Shown here piece by piece: positions 11,636 through 23,338 of a DNA stretch of 64,000 nucleotides. Location: the NCBI GenBank assembly GCA_030760725.1, contig JASWHV010000012.1, positions 57,319,652-57,383,651 of the forward strand, written 5' to 3'. The position numbers and the translations under genes were made by a program. The DNA comes from Neostapfia colusana (Eukaryota; Streptophyta; Magnoliopsida; Poales; Poaceae). Under the pieces are notes generated by a model that worked only from the letters and a program-made list of their open reading frames with translations, was not told where the DNA came from and did not search any database. Every line of letters begins with the position of its first letter. Position 1 is the stretch's first letter.

Positions 11636-14265
11636 AGGGATGTTTTCTTTGAATCAGCTACCAGTTTTAATTCTCTTTGATTCCGGTGCCACACACAATT
11701 TTATTAGCCAATCTTTTGTGGCTCAACATCAGCTCCAAACTATTTTTACGAAGAGTCAATGTCTCATATCTTCACCCGGGGGCAGCAGTACCACAAGCGA
11801 GGTTGTCTCCCAAGCACCTCTTTGTTTGGGGGGTAGAATATACCCCACAACTCTAATTGTTCTTGAGGGTATGAAGATCAATGTCATTTTGGGTATGTCG
11901 TGGTTGAATTACCACAAATGCGGTTCGTAACATCAGCTCTAGGACCGTGGAGCTCAACTCCCCACAGCACAGTCTTCATATATTATTTCTGGGCGCCAGT
12001 CGGCAACAGATTGCAACATTGAACCACACGGAAACAGTGAAGATAGAGGACATTCCGGTGGTACGTGAATATCCGGATGTGTTCCCCGATGATTTACCGG
12101 GCATGCCGCCTGAACGGGATGTAGAGTTCAAGATTGAACTTACGCCGGGAACAACACCAATATCACGAAGGCCGTACAAGATGGCATCCAATGAACTGGC
12201 AGAATTGAGGACACAGCTGAATGACCTAATGAGCAAGGGCTTTATACGACCGAGTTCGTCACCTTGGGGTTGTTCAGCGTTGTTTGTCAAGAAGAAGGAC
12301 GAAACACTACGGCTTTGTGTTGATTATCGTCCTCTTAACACCGTAACCATCAAGAACAAGTATCCACTACCTCGCATTGATATGCTCTTCGATCAATTAG
12401 TGGGTGCTAAAGTATTCTCGAAGATGGATCTTCGATCAGGATATCATCAATTTAAAATCCGGGCAGAAGATATTCCGAAGACGGCATTCTCAACGAGATA
12501 TGGGCTATACGAGTATCTTGATATGTTTTTGGGTTGACCAACGCCCGACACACTTTATGTACCTTATGAATTCAGTGTTCATACCATAGTTGGATAAATT
12601 CATCGTGGTCTTCATCGATGATATCTTGGTGTACTCCAAGTCAGAGGAAGAACATGCTGAACATCTGCATATTGTGCTACAAAGATTGCGAGACCATCAG
12701 CTCTATGCAAAATTCATCAAGTGTGAATTCTGGATTAATCAAGTACCTTTTCTCAGACACATTTTTTCAGCGGAGGGCATCGCTGTTGATCTGAGTATGA
12801 TTATCCAAGTGCAGAAATGGGAGTCACCAAAGTCTGTGCATGAAATCCGTAGATTCCTCGGTTTAGCGGGTTATTACCGGAGGTTCATTCCGAACTTCTC
12901 CAAGATCGCTAAACCGATGACGGAATTATTAAAGAAGAGTATCAGATTTGTGTGGGGTGCTGCATGTGAACAATCCTTCAAGACTAGTGAAACATCTCAC
13001 AACAGCCCCGGTTCTTGCTCAGCCGGATACGACGAAGCCATTCGACGTTTATTGTGATGCATCTAGCATTGGTCTTGGCTGCGTGCTGATGCAAGAAGGA
13101 CGAGTGGTCGCTTATGGATCTCGTCAACTCAGAAATCAGGAGCAGCATTATCCAATTCATGATCTTGAGTTAGGTGCCGTGGTCCTTGCTTTCAAGATGT
13201 GGAGGCATTACTTGCTCGGAAATATCGTACACCTCTACACCGACCACAAGAGCTTGAAATACATCATCACTCAGAAAGAACTGAACATGAGACAATGAAT
13301 ATGGCTACAAGTCATTAAGGATTATGAACTGGAGATTCATTATCATCCGGGAAAAGCGAATGTGGTCGCCGGTGCGCTCAGTCGTAAGGCGCATGTCCAC
13401 CACTTGACTATTGCTGAAATGGATGATGAAGAACCAAGCCTCCGTTTCATTCTGTATGGAGCACTCTATAATCTCGCTCTCATCCCTACCATCAGAGAGG
13501 AGATCATTGAAGCTCAAAGAAAAGACAAGTGTATGTCTCACATATGGCGCATAATTAACCACGGACAAATGAAATGTTTCCGGAAGGACGAAGAAGGTAT
13601 GTTATGGTTCAACGACCGGATAGTAGTACCCCGGGATATGGACTATGGAAGAAAATTTCGGATGAAGCTCATTTGTCCAAATTTTCCATTCATCCGGGCA
13701 GCAATAAAATGTACCAAGATCTCCGGAAGAAATTTTGGTGGACACGTATGAAACGTAAAGTTGCAAAGTACGTTTTGGAATGTGATACATGTCGAAGAGT
13801 TAAGGCTGACCATGTGAAGAAGTCGGGCCTGCTGCAACCACTGCAAATACCGGCATGGAAATGGGAGGACCTAAGTATGGACTTCATTGTCGGGTTGCCG
13901 ATGACCTCCCACAACCATGATCCGATTTGGGTAATCGTGGACCGGTTAACCAAATCAGCACACTTCATCCATGTGTATACAAGATACAACACCAAGCAGT
14001 ATGCAGAGTTGTACATAGCACGAATCTTGTGCTTATATTGAGTTCCCCGTACCATTGTGTCCGACAGAAGATCGCTGTTCGTAGCCCGTTTCTGGGAGCA
14101 GCTACACGCATCCTTGGTAACCAAATTGATTCGAAGCTCCGCGTATCACCCTAGAACCGATGGGCAAACTAAGAGGGTGAATCAAACACTTGAAGATATG
14201 CTAAGAGCGTGTGCCATTCACCACGATAAGAACTAGGATGATCACTTACCGTTGGCGGAGTTCTC
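11636..14265 (+). pseudogene. pol: Gypsy-A pol: protease, RT, RNase H and integrase, first part
   Basis: Recognisable blocks appear in order. Protease is LFDSGATHNFIS (about 11675) and ILGMSW. RT is RPSSSPWGCSALFVKKKDE, FSKMDLRSGYHQ and FIDDILVYSK (about 12610). The RNase H start is VYCDASSIGLGCVLMQ, and integrase has HHCC (CDTCRRVK) and MDFIVGLP. The reading frame is broken repeatedly (ends near 11930, 12537, 13057, 13298, 13751, 14041). The RNase H block AxALSR has Gly where the family has the catalytic Asp (GALSRK, about 13370). The region ends inside integrase at LAEFS, where gypsy-B inserted. The remainder is at 29457-30108. Confidence 0.85.
14261..14265 (+). repeat. Target-site duplication of gypsy-B, left copy
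   Basis: TTCTC lies immediately before TATAAGGGCC and recurs at 29452-29456 immediately after the 3' LTR. Removing the insert plus one copy restores a continuous integrase frame in gypsy-A, which confirms the boundary. Confidence 0.9.
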
Positions 14266-17200
14266 TATAAGGGCCTAAGTGTTTGGCACATATTCAAAGT
14301 GTTCATCACACCACACACACCTCATTTGAAGAAACTTTGTGAACACATTTGAAGAGCAAGTAAACACCATCAACATGGTCATTAGGGAATAAACTCACAA
14401 AATACAAAAGTGGCATTTCCCACATGCATCACATAGGGGCTGAGCATATGAAAAACTCCAACACCTTGCTAGGAATGCTCATGCCAAAATTCACCCAAAT
14501 CCGAAACCTTTTTGAGGTATTTTTGGGTATATCTAAAAAGAGGGTAGTTTGAACTTAAATTCAAATTCAAACTACTTTTATCCCATGAATTAAAAAGTGG
14601 GAGGCATATTCTTACTCAGAACATTGTTGTGAGCTCACACACCAATTTTCACTCCATTTGGAGTTGATCTTGACATGAGCTAAGTTTAGCAAATTCAAAC
14701 TTTATTTGAATTTCAAACTGCATATGTGCTGAAAATATATTCAAACAATCCCCAATTTAAATTCTATCCAATTCAAATGGCCAGAGGGTAGATAATTCAA
14801 ATGACTAAGGTTATTTGGGTCTCTACTGTTTAGAGCAGTGGGAAAAATTTAATTTCAGAGGTTAAAACTGGGGTGGGACCCAGATGTCAGCCTCACCAGT
14901 GTGTTTAACCGACTGAAGTCACCGCAGCTCGGTTCTTGCGCGCGCCCACGAGATCGCCACGGCGCTGCCGACCGCTGCCACCTCCTGGTCGCCAATCAGA
15001 GCCACGAACCGATGTCCCCAGCTATTTAGCTGCGAGCTGCCGCCGGCAGCAGCTCCTTTTCATGCCGCCTCAACGTGCCCAGCGCTGAGAAACCCAAGCC
15101 GATCGTCGACAGCCCCACCACTTCACCTCGCCGTCGAGCGGCCAAAACAGTTCCTTCCACCACGAGCTAAGGCCGCAAATGGACCACTGGTCCTTTCTTG
15201 ACATGTTACAGCCCTCAGCTGCTCGTGATCAGCTTCGGTTGAGCTTGTCCGAGCTGATCTTCCATTGCTCTGTCAACCCGAGAGCTCCTCCGACTCGACA
15301 CCGTCGCCCGAGCAGCGCTAAGCTTCTCTAGCGCGACAAATATGTCTCTGAGGTTAACATAGAGGTCTAGTAGCTCTCCCCGAACTCCCTAGGTCCCTAT
15401 TAGCGCCAGTTACCCGGAATTTCCACTTTTCCCGATGATCACCGTATAGAACACCGAGGACCAAAACTCAAAATTCATCTTGATCACTTGATCACTGGTA
15501 ATCCTGGTCGAGCTGAAGCTACAGTAGCACCTCACGGTCACTTCATCCAAATCCTAGCGGTGATGATCGACCCAGTGAGCAGAGCACCGGAATTTGGCCA
15601 CCGCCGGTGAAAACGGCTTGGGTCGCCGGTGAAGTCTACTTTCCCGGCGATCTCCGGCCAAGAGGAGGGCAGGGATAGCTTCCTCCTGCCCCAGTTGTGT
15701 TTTGTGACCCATTGGTTGATCGTGTTCACTGCCGAGACGAGCTAGCGCCATCGGACCCGAGCTCATCTTCCGCCTCCGCCGTCGCCGACTAGGTTTCCGG
15801 CGATGTCGAGGTCCGAGGAGATGCCCGGCATGTGCGCCATGCTCCAAGGACCACGTAGGAAGAAACCGTATTAAAAATTAGGCAGTAGCGGCCAAGAACA
15901 AACCACGCCACCGTCGCTGGACGTCGCGCGCTCGGACGCTAGCGGGAGGTAGATGAAGACACTGTGCGTGGGACCCACGTGCAATGTTTTAAACATTTCC
16001 CCGATTTTCAGTTTTAGTCCAAAATTCAAACCCACATAACTTTGGCTAGGAAACTCCAAATTGGGTGAACCAAATTTTGTTGGATTAAGCTCTCTGAGTA
16101 CTTTCTAGCAAACCAAGTTTCACTCTATGAAAATCTTTATTTCTTCAGAATTAATTCTTCAAAATTTAAAATGGTTACAATTTTAACTGGAAAACCCTTT
16201 GGAGGAAAATTTTGAAATTTTGCTAGGATGTTCACCGAAATACCCTAGAGCTACCATAAAAATTTCACATCCATTTGAGCTCATTTGATCCACCTAATGG
16301 TGTGATTAATGAAACTGTTCCAGAGAAAATAGAAAAATATCCAGAAATATTTTTCAGAATTTCTCTGAAATTGTTTAGCTCATATCTTTAGCTAGGAACC
16401 TTCAAATTAAGTGAAACCAACTCCACTAGAACCCTCTGAAAATCTAGGTTTTAGAAAGTCATGGCTTGCTTCATGAAAACCCCTAGAACACCCTTGGAGC
16501 TCCAATGAAGGCCATGTACCGAATTATTTGTGGAGAGCTCAAATGAGCTTTGCTGCAAATGAAACTTGGCCAAGTCCCTGTTTAGGTTATATCCAGAAGA
16601 CAGTAAAATTTCAGAGTCATTAGGTCTGTCTAGCAAGACTTATAATCTTCACAAAAATCAACTTCAATTCAAATGCATGTAATTTGACACATATTTATAT
16701 GTATCATATGTAGTCGCTAAGGTTGTGGAGGAACCCGAAGTCCTAGACTTCACCACTCCAGAGGAACAGCTAGCCTACGACCAAGAGCAGCAAGGCAAGC
16801 TCTGGTTTGCATTAACCCATTTTACAAATTTTTACTGTTTTGAGAACTTACTTTGAGCACCCACTTACTTCTTGCATTAGAGTCTTGTTTGAAACCCAAT
16901 TGCATAGCCAAGAAAATCCTGGGTTCGGATTAGGTTCAAAAAACTCATTAGCTACTGCAATGCTGAGATAGTGTAGGATTCGGTACAAGTCGAGTAGTTG
17001 GAACTGCTCGCGAGAATAAGCTAGAGGCACATTGCTCAGGTAAAGATAGCAAATGAAACACATGGCAATAAAAATGAGACCGAGCGGAGAGTAAGGGCAG
17101 CAGGACTTTGGTGCCTGGGTGTCATAGCTCCGCTTGTGTCGATTGAGGACCGAGCCGTGTGCGGGCCTGTTGAACAAGCAAGAACAGTACCGAAGACCTA

Positions 17201-18169
17201 CCGGCTATATGGGAACCGGGAAACCGATGTAACTCGGGTAGCTGGGTGTTGAGGCATAGCTGGTCGTTCAGAGGGTAGGTTGAGAGGTCGAGGTGTAAAT
17301 CGACTGGCGGCACTGTGGATGTGCGTGCAGAGACCTTTTGCTCGGGACGATTGGACCGGTTCAACATTTGGCTGACGGGTGAAAGGTGGTTGCGTATGAC
17401 GTCCGTGATGGTTGCTGTAGGCAACATCGAGTACGGGCGTACGTGACGGGTTATTCGGGTAACCCTGCAGGTGTAAATCGATTATAATCGCTGTCCCTCG
17501 CGGTTAGTGAGTACCACTTGTTCAATGTACCGTGACGTAGAAGAACAGGTTAGATACATGTTAAAAGTTTGCTGATTTGAAAGTTATATCTTGCTTGTTA
17601 ATGTCTTGTTGTAGTTTAAAGCTAATTAAAGTTTTTTCAACTTTGGGCAAAGTACATGAGAGAAATGTGTTTCTTGTTTGATTGCGGCTCTCTCATGTGC
17701 CTTAGCGTAAGGTTCTCCACAACCTGCTGCTAAAACTTGAAAGTAAGGTTCAAATAATTAGGCGAGTCCTTTGCAAAGTATTTACCTCATGTACCCTATA
17801 CTCTTCATGTAGAAGTTTCATGTATAGGAGAGACGGGTCAGTCTTGCTGAGCCATCATGCTCACTGCTTGTGTTTGAAGCTTTTGCAGGGGTTTATGAGG
17901 AAGGGACTCCCGAGGAGGAGACGGAACCCCAGGAGGGGAACCCCGTTGAGTGGGAGTCGTGCACGCCGCCGTGTTAGTGTGTGTGCGTGCTAGCGGGGAC
18001 ACGTTCACAGGCTGAACGTGAACTTGATGCATAGTCTACGCCTGTGAGTGTAGACGGAACTATTTTGTCGTAAAAATGTTCATAAACTGGTTTACGTAAT
18101 AAACTTTGGTTCCGCTTTGTATCTTTGATGTGCGTTATCCAGTGCTGTGCAATGCAGCACCCCTCAGCG
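14266..18169 (+). repeat. Gypsy-B 5' LTR (about 3.9 kb)
   Basis: Collinear with 25520-29451. It starts TATAAGGGCC, whereas the 3' copy starts TGTAAGGGCC. The last 35-40 bases present in the 3' LTR and the left copy (GTGATCGTGGCTCG… to …GTCA) are missing: the sequence passes from CCCCTCAGCG straight into the primer site TGGTATTAGAGC. A small deletion at the LTR/PBS junction is the simplest reading. A GC-rich segment (14930-15860) is preceded by a TATTTAG box at about 15023 that could be the promoter. Confidence 0.9.
16714..17977 (+). CDS. Putative spliced LTR-internal ORF, B 5' LTR copy (exons 16714-16794 and 17889-17977)
   Basis: Exon X (81 nt) follows CATATGTAG and is open throughout, with EEPEVLDF and DQEQQ before the donor CAAG|GCAAGC. 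Exon Y (89 nt) follows CTTTTGCAG, reads YEEGTPEEETEPQEG and VEWESCTPP, and ends in TAG at 17975-17977. The intervening 1094 nt contain no continuous frame linking the two. Junctions are phase 1 on both sides. It is acidic, with no hydrophobic segment, and looks disordered. The first coding exon is not identified. Confidence 0.42.
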
Positions 18170-18181
18170 TGGTATTAGAGC
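18170..18181 (+). other. Gypsy-B primer binding site
   Basis: TGGTATTAGAGC differs at one position (T for C) from the initiator-Met complementary site TGGTATCAGAGC seen in C, D and the Sirevirus. It abuts the shortened 5' LTR directly. Confidence 0.85.
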
Positions 18182-19655
18182 TCGCTTGAGGTTTAATGCA
18201 CTACAAAGGTCATCTTTTTCAAAAATTCGGTGAGGAACGAGTTAGTAGCCCATATAAGGATGTTATTAGTGTATATAAAGTGACATACTAACCTATTTGC
18301 TTATGTCAGAAAAATCGTGCATCTCGGGACGCTTTATGTCTTAGGGGGTGCACGTAAGCATTGTCCACCAGTGCGCACAAGCTGAAGGGTGGAGCCCCAC
18401 GGGTGGCAGGTAACCCGACCCACTTTAATATCCTCTACGACTCTTCATGTCGTTTGGGGTATTCGAGCAACGTCTGTCCCTGGCATGCTTTGGGCAATTT
18501 CGGAGACCCTGTCACGTGGTCAGTAACGTGAACACGTAGGTCAAGGCGTGTTTGGCTTGAGAACATCCAAGCGAGTGATGACGGCCGGGTGTATGAACTG
18601 TATGGATACCGGGCTTGGTGTGCAGCCGAGTCTGACGATTGTGTGAGTTATTTGCAGGTAGTCTAACCACAAAACGGTAGACGTGTAGCATCCGTGTGTG
18701 AGAGACGTTTAGTGCCACTGAACTAACGAAGCCGGGTAAGTCCGGTATAGGTTTTTCTTTGTGAGGACGTAGTACCGACATGATCTGGTGACGCATCGAC
18801 GTCACACCCCACTAAATGAGCAACTGCATTGTAACACTTGAAAGTTTTAATCCAGAGCACTAAAACTTGATGTAACTCCTTCCCTTAATCAGGATATTCA
18901 AAGTTAATAAGTTTTCAACTTATAGGGTACTAAGGACAGAATCCCCTGTTTTCAGCTGAATTAAGGCTGAAGTTAATCAGAGGTTAGAGGTTGAGTTAGT
19001 TCGAGGTTTGGATCATATGATACATTTCTGGAAAGCTTTGGAAGAGCTTTACAACTTTTCTGTTGATGTACAGAGGTGTTTCATTCCCTAACCAAACGAA
19101 AAGTGCAGTAGAGTTGAAACTATCCAGAAAACAGGGCAGAGCAAACACTCTCTGTAACTCTCCGTAAATTGAGCATAAATTCCTGCAAAAAAATCCAAAA
19201 ATAGAAAATGAGGTATTTCTGGAAATGTTATGAGATGGGTGACAACTTTGTAACAGAAAGTTTTGTCAGATTTGGTGTAGAATTAATTGGAATTCTTGGA
19301 TCAAATCAGTACCTCAAGCAGGGAGGTGCTGTCCAATTTCTCCAGAAATTCTGTCAACTTTGAAATCCCATAACTTTTGAACCAGGACAGATCTTAGGCC
19401 AAGAAAATACTTTATGGAAATATTTTGAAGTTAACTTTAGTTTTGATGTTGAACTCCAGAATTATTTTTGCCTTTAGCATGGTCTAAATCAGGTTGAAAT
19501 GGAAACTGTTCAGGGCTGTCATAGTGGACAGCAGATCAGCAGTCAAATTTCTTTAAAGTTTGAACTATGTTTCCAAGTTTTATGAGTTCAATGACATGTT
19601 TAATGTAATAACTCAATGGTTTACTCTTCAAATAAATATTTGACATTTCTCAAAT
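18182..19655 (+). other. Gypsy-B leader
   Basis: About 1.5 kb between the PBS and the leader ORF. It is AT-rich in the second half and has no ORF with recognisable content. It shares blocks with the leaders of C (region around 18700) and A (region around 19370-19500). It ends in TTTCTAAAG just before an ATG of the leader ORF. Confidence 0.6.
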
Positions 19656-20627
19656 ATGTTTCTAAAGATGACAGCAGATAAACAATTGGAGAACGGTTGG
19701 GTGGTGTCCCACTGTTCTCACCGCAGCGGTTATCCGGAAGTGTTGAAGCAAATGCTTCGATATTTCAGGTGTGTAGAGATGCCACAGTACTTCTCCAAGG
19801 AAGAAGGCGAGGAGGGGAACAAGACGTGGATGATCCATGTCGAAGTTCCTGCAGGACCAACGCCACCCGGTTGGGCGCCGTTCACCGTTACGGTGAAGGG
19901 CAGACAGCCGGAGGAAATGTGGCAAGTGGCAGCCTGCGACACCATGTCGCGTTTCTTCCAACTACACATGAGAGCTATGGAGGGCACTCCATACACGCTC
20001 GTTCCGGTAGAGGGACGAGCTAATCATGTGTGGGGAAAAGGTACATGGAGGCAACAGATCCGGGTTGCCCAAGGTACAACCCCGCGGAGGCAAACCTCAG
20101 CCTCCAATTAAGGGCGGGAAAGGCCGTGATGGACATCCAAGCTGTTCATACGGAATGTCTCGCCGTGAAGCTCAAGGAGAGCAACAGCCGTGAAGATCAT
20201 TTTGAGAGTGCTCAAAGCGCACTCAGCAATGTTCTCCTTCCGACGATAAAGCGACTAAACGAACAACATAATCAGTTGCATCGTCTGAAGAAGGCAAAGA
20301 AGAAAAGCCGTGTCAACATCACGGCTTTGCAACAACAGGTGCAGGCTCTGACCCAGCAGAACGAGGTCCTTACTCAAGAGCGGGATGACGCTATTGAGGA
20401 GGGGCAATCTGGGAAGAGGACTATAACAAGGCCATGGACGAGGTGCACGCGTTGCAGGACCTCGTACCTCCGGTAATAGGCATACCGGTAGTAGGTGCCA
20501 TACCCGTGGTTTTGAGTCTTCCAGCAATGGAGAACCGGAACCGGAAAAGGAGGTTATGGACCCAGAGCCACCAGCAGAGGTAGCGGAGGAGGACAACCCG
20601 CAGGAGGTCGAATTTTACTCCGAATAG
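19656..20627 (+). pseudogene. Gypsy-B leader ORF (orf0-like), frameshifted
   Basis: The frame begins at ATG 19656 (a second ATG at 19668 follows TCTAAAG). The first 120 or so residues form a compact domain with EMWQVAACDTMSRFF and a tryptophan-rich character. A frameshift near 20030-20110 moves to a second frame that is strongly heptad-like and Gln/Lys-rich (ITALQQQVQALTQQNEVL), a probable coiled coil. A further shift near 20400-20510 reaches an acidic tail with PEPEKEVMDPEPP, ending EFYSE then TAG. The position (before gag), size and order (globular, coiled coil, acidic tail) parallel the duplicated leader ORF in gypsy-D. Rice RIRE3/RIRE8-type elements are known, from memory, to carry an extra ORF before gag. 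The molecular function is unknown. 20628-20900 is spacer. Confidence 0.6.
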
Positions 20628-20900
20628 GAGGGTACTGTTGCCGAGTAGGGCAGCAAGGGTGATGTAACCAAAACTTTTGTAATTGGTGACATGTCGTGTA
20701 GACAGTGGCATATGTATAGGTAGTGACGACATGAGCACGACTTCTCGGAGACCAAGAATAATGTATCTTGTATACAGTTTATGTTTTATCAATATATGTG
20801 AATGTTGTGGAAATTATTCATGCGTCACTTCAAATACCTACTGTTTCATATGGAATTTTAAGTATGACATGTGCTGATCGCTGCTGTTTTGAATTTCAGA

Positions 20901-22124
20901 ATGACTCGTACTCGTGCCAACCCAGACGTTGGGGGTTCCAGTCAGGGGGGAGAAACCTCCCAACAGCCTCCCGAGGATTCCTCGGGACAGCAGCAGCAGC
21001 AACAGCAACAACAACAACCGTCACCGCCAACGGTTACTTTGGCCGACATCGTGGCAGCGATGGCGGGTTCTCATCAGCAGCACACGGAGTTTCTGCAAAC
21101 TCTCATTGCAAATACATCTCGACCAGAGAGGCATCAAGATCGCAAGGAGCACCAACAAATCTCCTCCGATTTTCTGGCTACTCATCCCCCGGTATTCTCA
21201 AGGGCGGATGAACCCATCGATGCGGACAACTGGCTCCGCACGATGGAGATGAAGTTTGTGCTGCTCCAAGTGAGTGAGCAGCGCAAGACTCAATTCACGG
21301 TCCAACAGCTTCAGGGATCCGCGAGTGCTTGGTGGGCAAATTTCTGCGCCTTGCAACCCACCGAGCGAGTTATGACCTGGACGGAATTCAGGACGGCCTT
21401 CAGGGCCTATCACATACCGCCAGGTATCACGAAGAGGAAGACGCAGGAGTTCTTACGCCTGCAGCAAGGAAACCGGAACGCGCTGGAATACTCCAGAGTG
21501 TTCAATGATCTTGTGCTATACGCTTCGTATCACGCTGATACCGACGATAAACGGCGGGATCATTTCTACCAGGGGCTTAACCCGCTCCTAAAGGACAAGC
21601 TGGCGATGTTCAATCGCGGCAGCCTCAACGATATAATTGATGCTGCAATTGTTCAGGAGGACTCCGGCAAGGAGTTAGCAGCGGCGGAAAGGAAGCAAAG
21701 CGCACCGCAAAGCAGCAGAGAAGGAGGTGGTCCTTCTCAGAAATATCGGATGGTGAATCGCCCACCATCGGGTCCACGCTGGCAGCCACCGCAGAGGCCG
21801 ATGCCATTCCGCAGTCGGCCATATTCTCCACCGGCATTCAGGTCGGCACTGCCAGTACCACCTCCGCAGCAACAACAGCAACAGCGGACGATGCCGCGTG
21901 CGTATGCACCTAAGAAGCGCATGTCGGGCTTTCATCCCCCAAGCACTGGTCAAGCAGCAGTTACATGCTACAAGTGTGGTTGCCCAGGACACTTCGCCAA
22001 CAATTGTCCTGAGAGGCAAGGCGGCGGAGTTGCACCGCAGTTTCCGGGGAGGAATAAGCCCCGGAAACCCACTAATGCGTGGCGGGCAAACCCTAGGCCT
22101 GGCACCATCCACCAACTTGCATAG
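20901..22124 (+). CDS. gag: Gypsy-B gag
   Basis: Intact frame of 407 residues. The start at 20901 (MTRTRA) is chosen over upstream in-frame codons because A and C begin with the same motif. Residues 15-60 are rich in Ser/Gln, with a run of about ten glutamines. The capsid domain follows (PPVFSRADEPIDADNWLR near residues 95-112, then QLQGSASAWW and HIPPGITKRK). A Pro/Gln-rich linker leads to the zinc knuckle CYKCGCPGHFANNCP at about residue 356. The product packages genomic RNA in virus-like particles. The frame stops after THQLA-like coding at 22124. Protease is in another frame, although the sister elements suggest one continuous polyprotein, so this stop probably reflects a frameshift. The start is preceded by GAATTTCAG, a splice-acceptor-like sequence. 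Confidence 0.85.
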   Translation: MTRTRANPDVGGSSQGGETSQQPPEDSSGQQQQQQQQQQPSPPTVTLADIVAAMAGSHQQHTEFLQTLIANTSRPERHQDRKEHQQISSDFLATHPPVFSRADEPIDADNWLRTMEMKFVLLQVSEQRKTQFTVQQLQGSASAWWANFCALQPTERVMTWTEFRTAFRAYHIPPGITKRKTQEFLRLQQGNRNALEYSRVFNDLVLYASYHADTDDKRRDHFYQGLNPLLKDKLAMFNRGSLNDIIDAAIVQEDSGKELAAAERKQSAPQSSREGGGPSQKYRMVNRPPSGPRWQPPQRPMPFRSRPYSPPAFRSALPVPPPQQQQQQRTMPRAYAPKKRMSGFHPPSTGQAAVTCYKCGCPGHFANNCPERQGGGVAPQFPGRNKPRKPTNAWRANPRPGTIHQLA

Positions 22125-23338
22125 GGAACGTGCCGGAGGGTGAACCAATCCTTGCGGGTATGTTCCAACTCCACCAACATCCCACTATAGTGTTATTTGA
22201 TTCAGGCGCCACGCATAGCTTCATTAGCCAAGCTTTTATTGCTAAATACAGCTTGCAAATACTACCCACCGATAGTCCATACTTGATTTGTTCACCGGGT
22301 GGGAAAATTTCAGCAAGCATGATGGTTCCAAAAGCGCCATTATGCTTAGGGTAGAGTATACCCTATGTCTTTCATAGTCTTAGAGGGACAAAAGGTCAAT
22401 GTCATATTAGGGATGTCATGGTTAACCCACCACGGCGCTGTTTTAGACACCGTCCTCCGAGTTGTGCACTTGAACTCAGAAGTGCACGAATCTCATTCCT
22501 TATTTCTGGACAGTCCAGAAATAAAACTTCCAAGTGTGTATCAATCCACAACCATCAGATTGGAAGACATTCCAGTAGTCCATGAGTTCCCTGACGTGTT
22601 CCCGGATGATTTACCGGGGATGCCGCTCGACCGAGAGGTGGAGTTCAAGATTGAACTTGCACCGGGAACCATGCCAATATCCCGAAGGCCGTACAAGATG
22701 GCACCCAAGGAATTGGCTGAACTGAAGACACAGTTAAGGACCTGCTGGAGAAGGGTTTTATTAGGACGAGCTCCTCGCCATGGGGATGTTCGGCATTATT
22801 CGTGAAGAAGAAAGACGAGATGTTGCGGCTTTGCATGGACTATCGTCCACTAAACGCCGTAACCATCAAGAACAAGTACCCGTTGCCACGGATCGACATG
22901 TTGTTTGATCAGTTGGTCAAAGCAAAGATCTTTTCTAAGATTGACTTAAGATCCGGGTACCACCAGATTAAAATACGGGCTGAGGATATTCCAAACACGG
23001 CTTTCTCGACGAGGTACGGACTGTATGAGTACCTGGTCATGTCCTTCGGCCTCACCAATGCTCCAGCTCATTTCATGTACTTGATGAATTTGGTATTCAT
23101 GCCGGAGCTGGACAAGTTTGTCGTGGTCTTCATCGATGATATATTGGTATATTCCAAGTCAGAGGAAGAACACAAGAAGCATCTGCGTATAGTCTTGCAA
23201 CGGCTGCGGGATCACAAGCTATACGCGAAATTCAGCAAGTGTGAATTCTGGATATCGCAAGTGCCTTTTCTCGGGCATATTATCTCAGCAGAGGGCATCG
23301 CTGTAGACCCGAGTAAGATCACACAAGTGCTGAATTAG
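22125..23338 (+). pseudogene. pol: Gypsy-B protease and reverse transcriptase
   Basis: The protease block LFDSGATHSFIS is at about 22197, followed by a stop at 22352-22354. A shifted frame carries VILGMSWL and the linker EDIPVVHEFPDVFPDD. Another frameshift near 22735-22800 breaks the RT fingers. From 22802 the frame is restored with DYRPLN, FSKIDLRSGYHQIKI and the catalytic FIDDILVYSK (about 23130). It ends at TAG 23336-23338 in the VQKW motif (Trp to stop). All expected RT motifs are present, but no functional polyprotein can be read. Confidence 0.87.
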
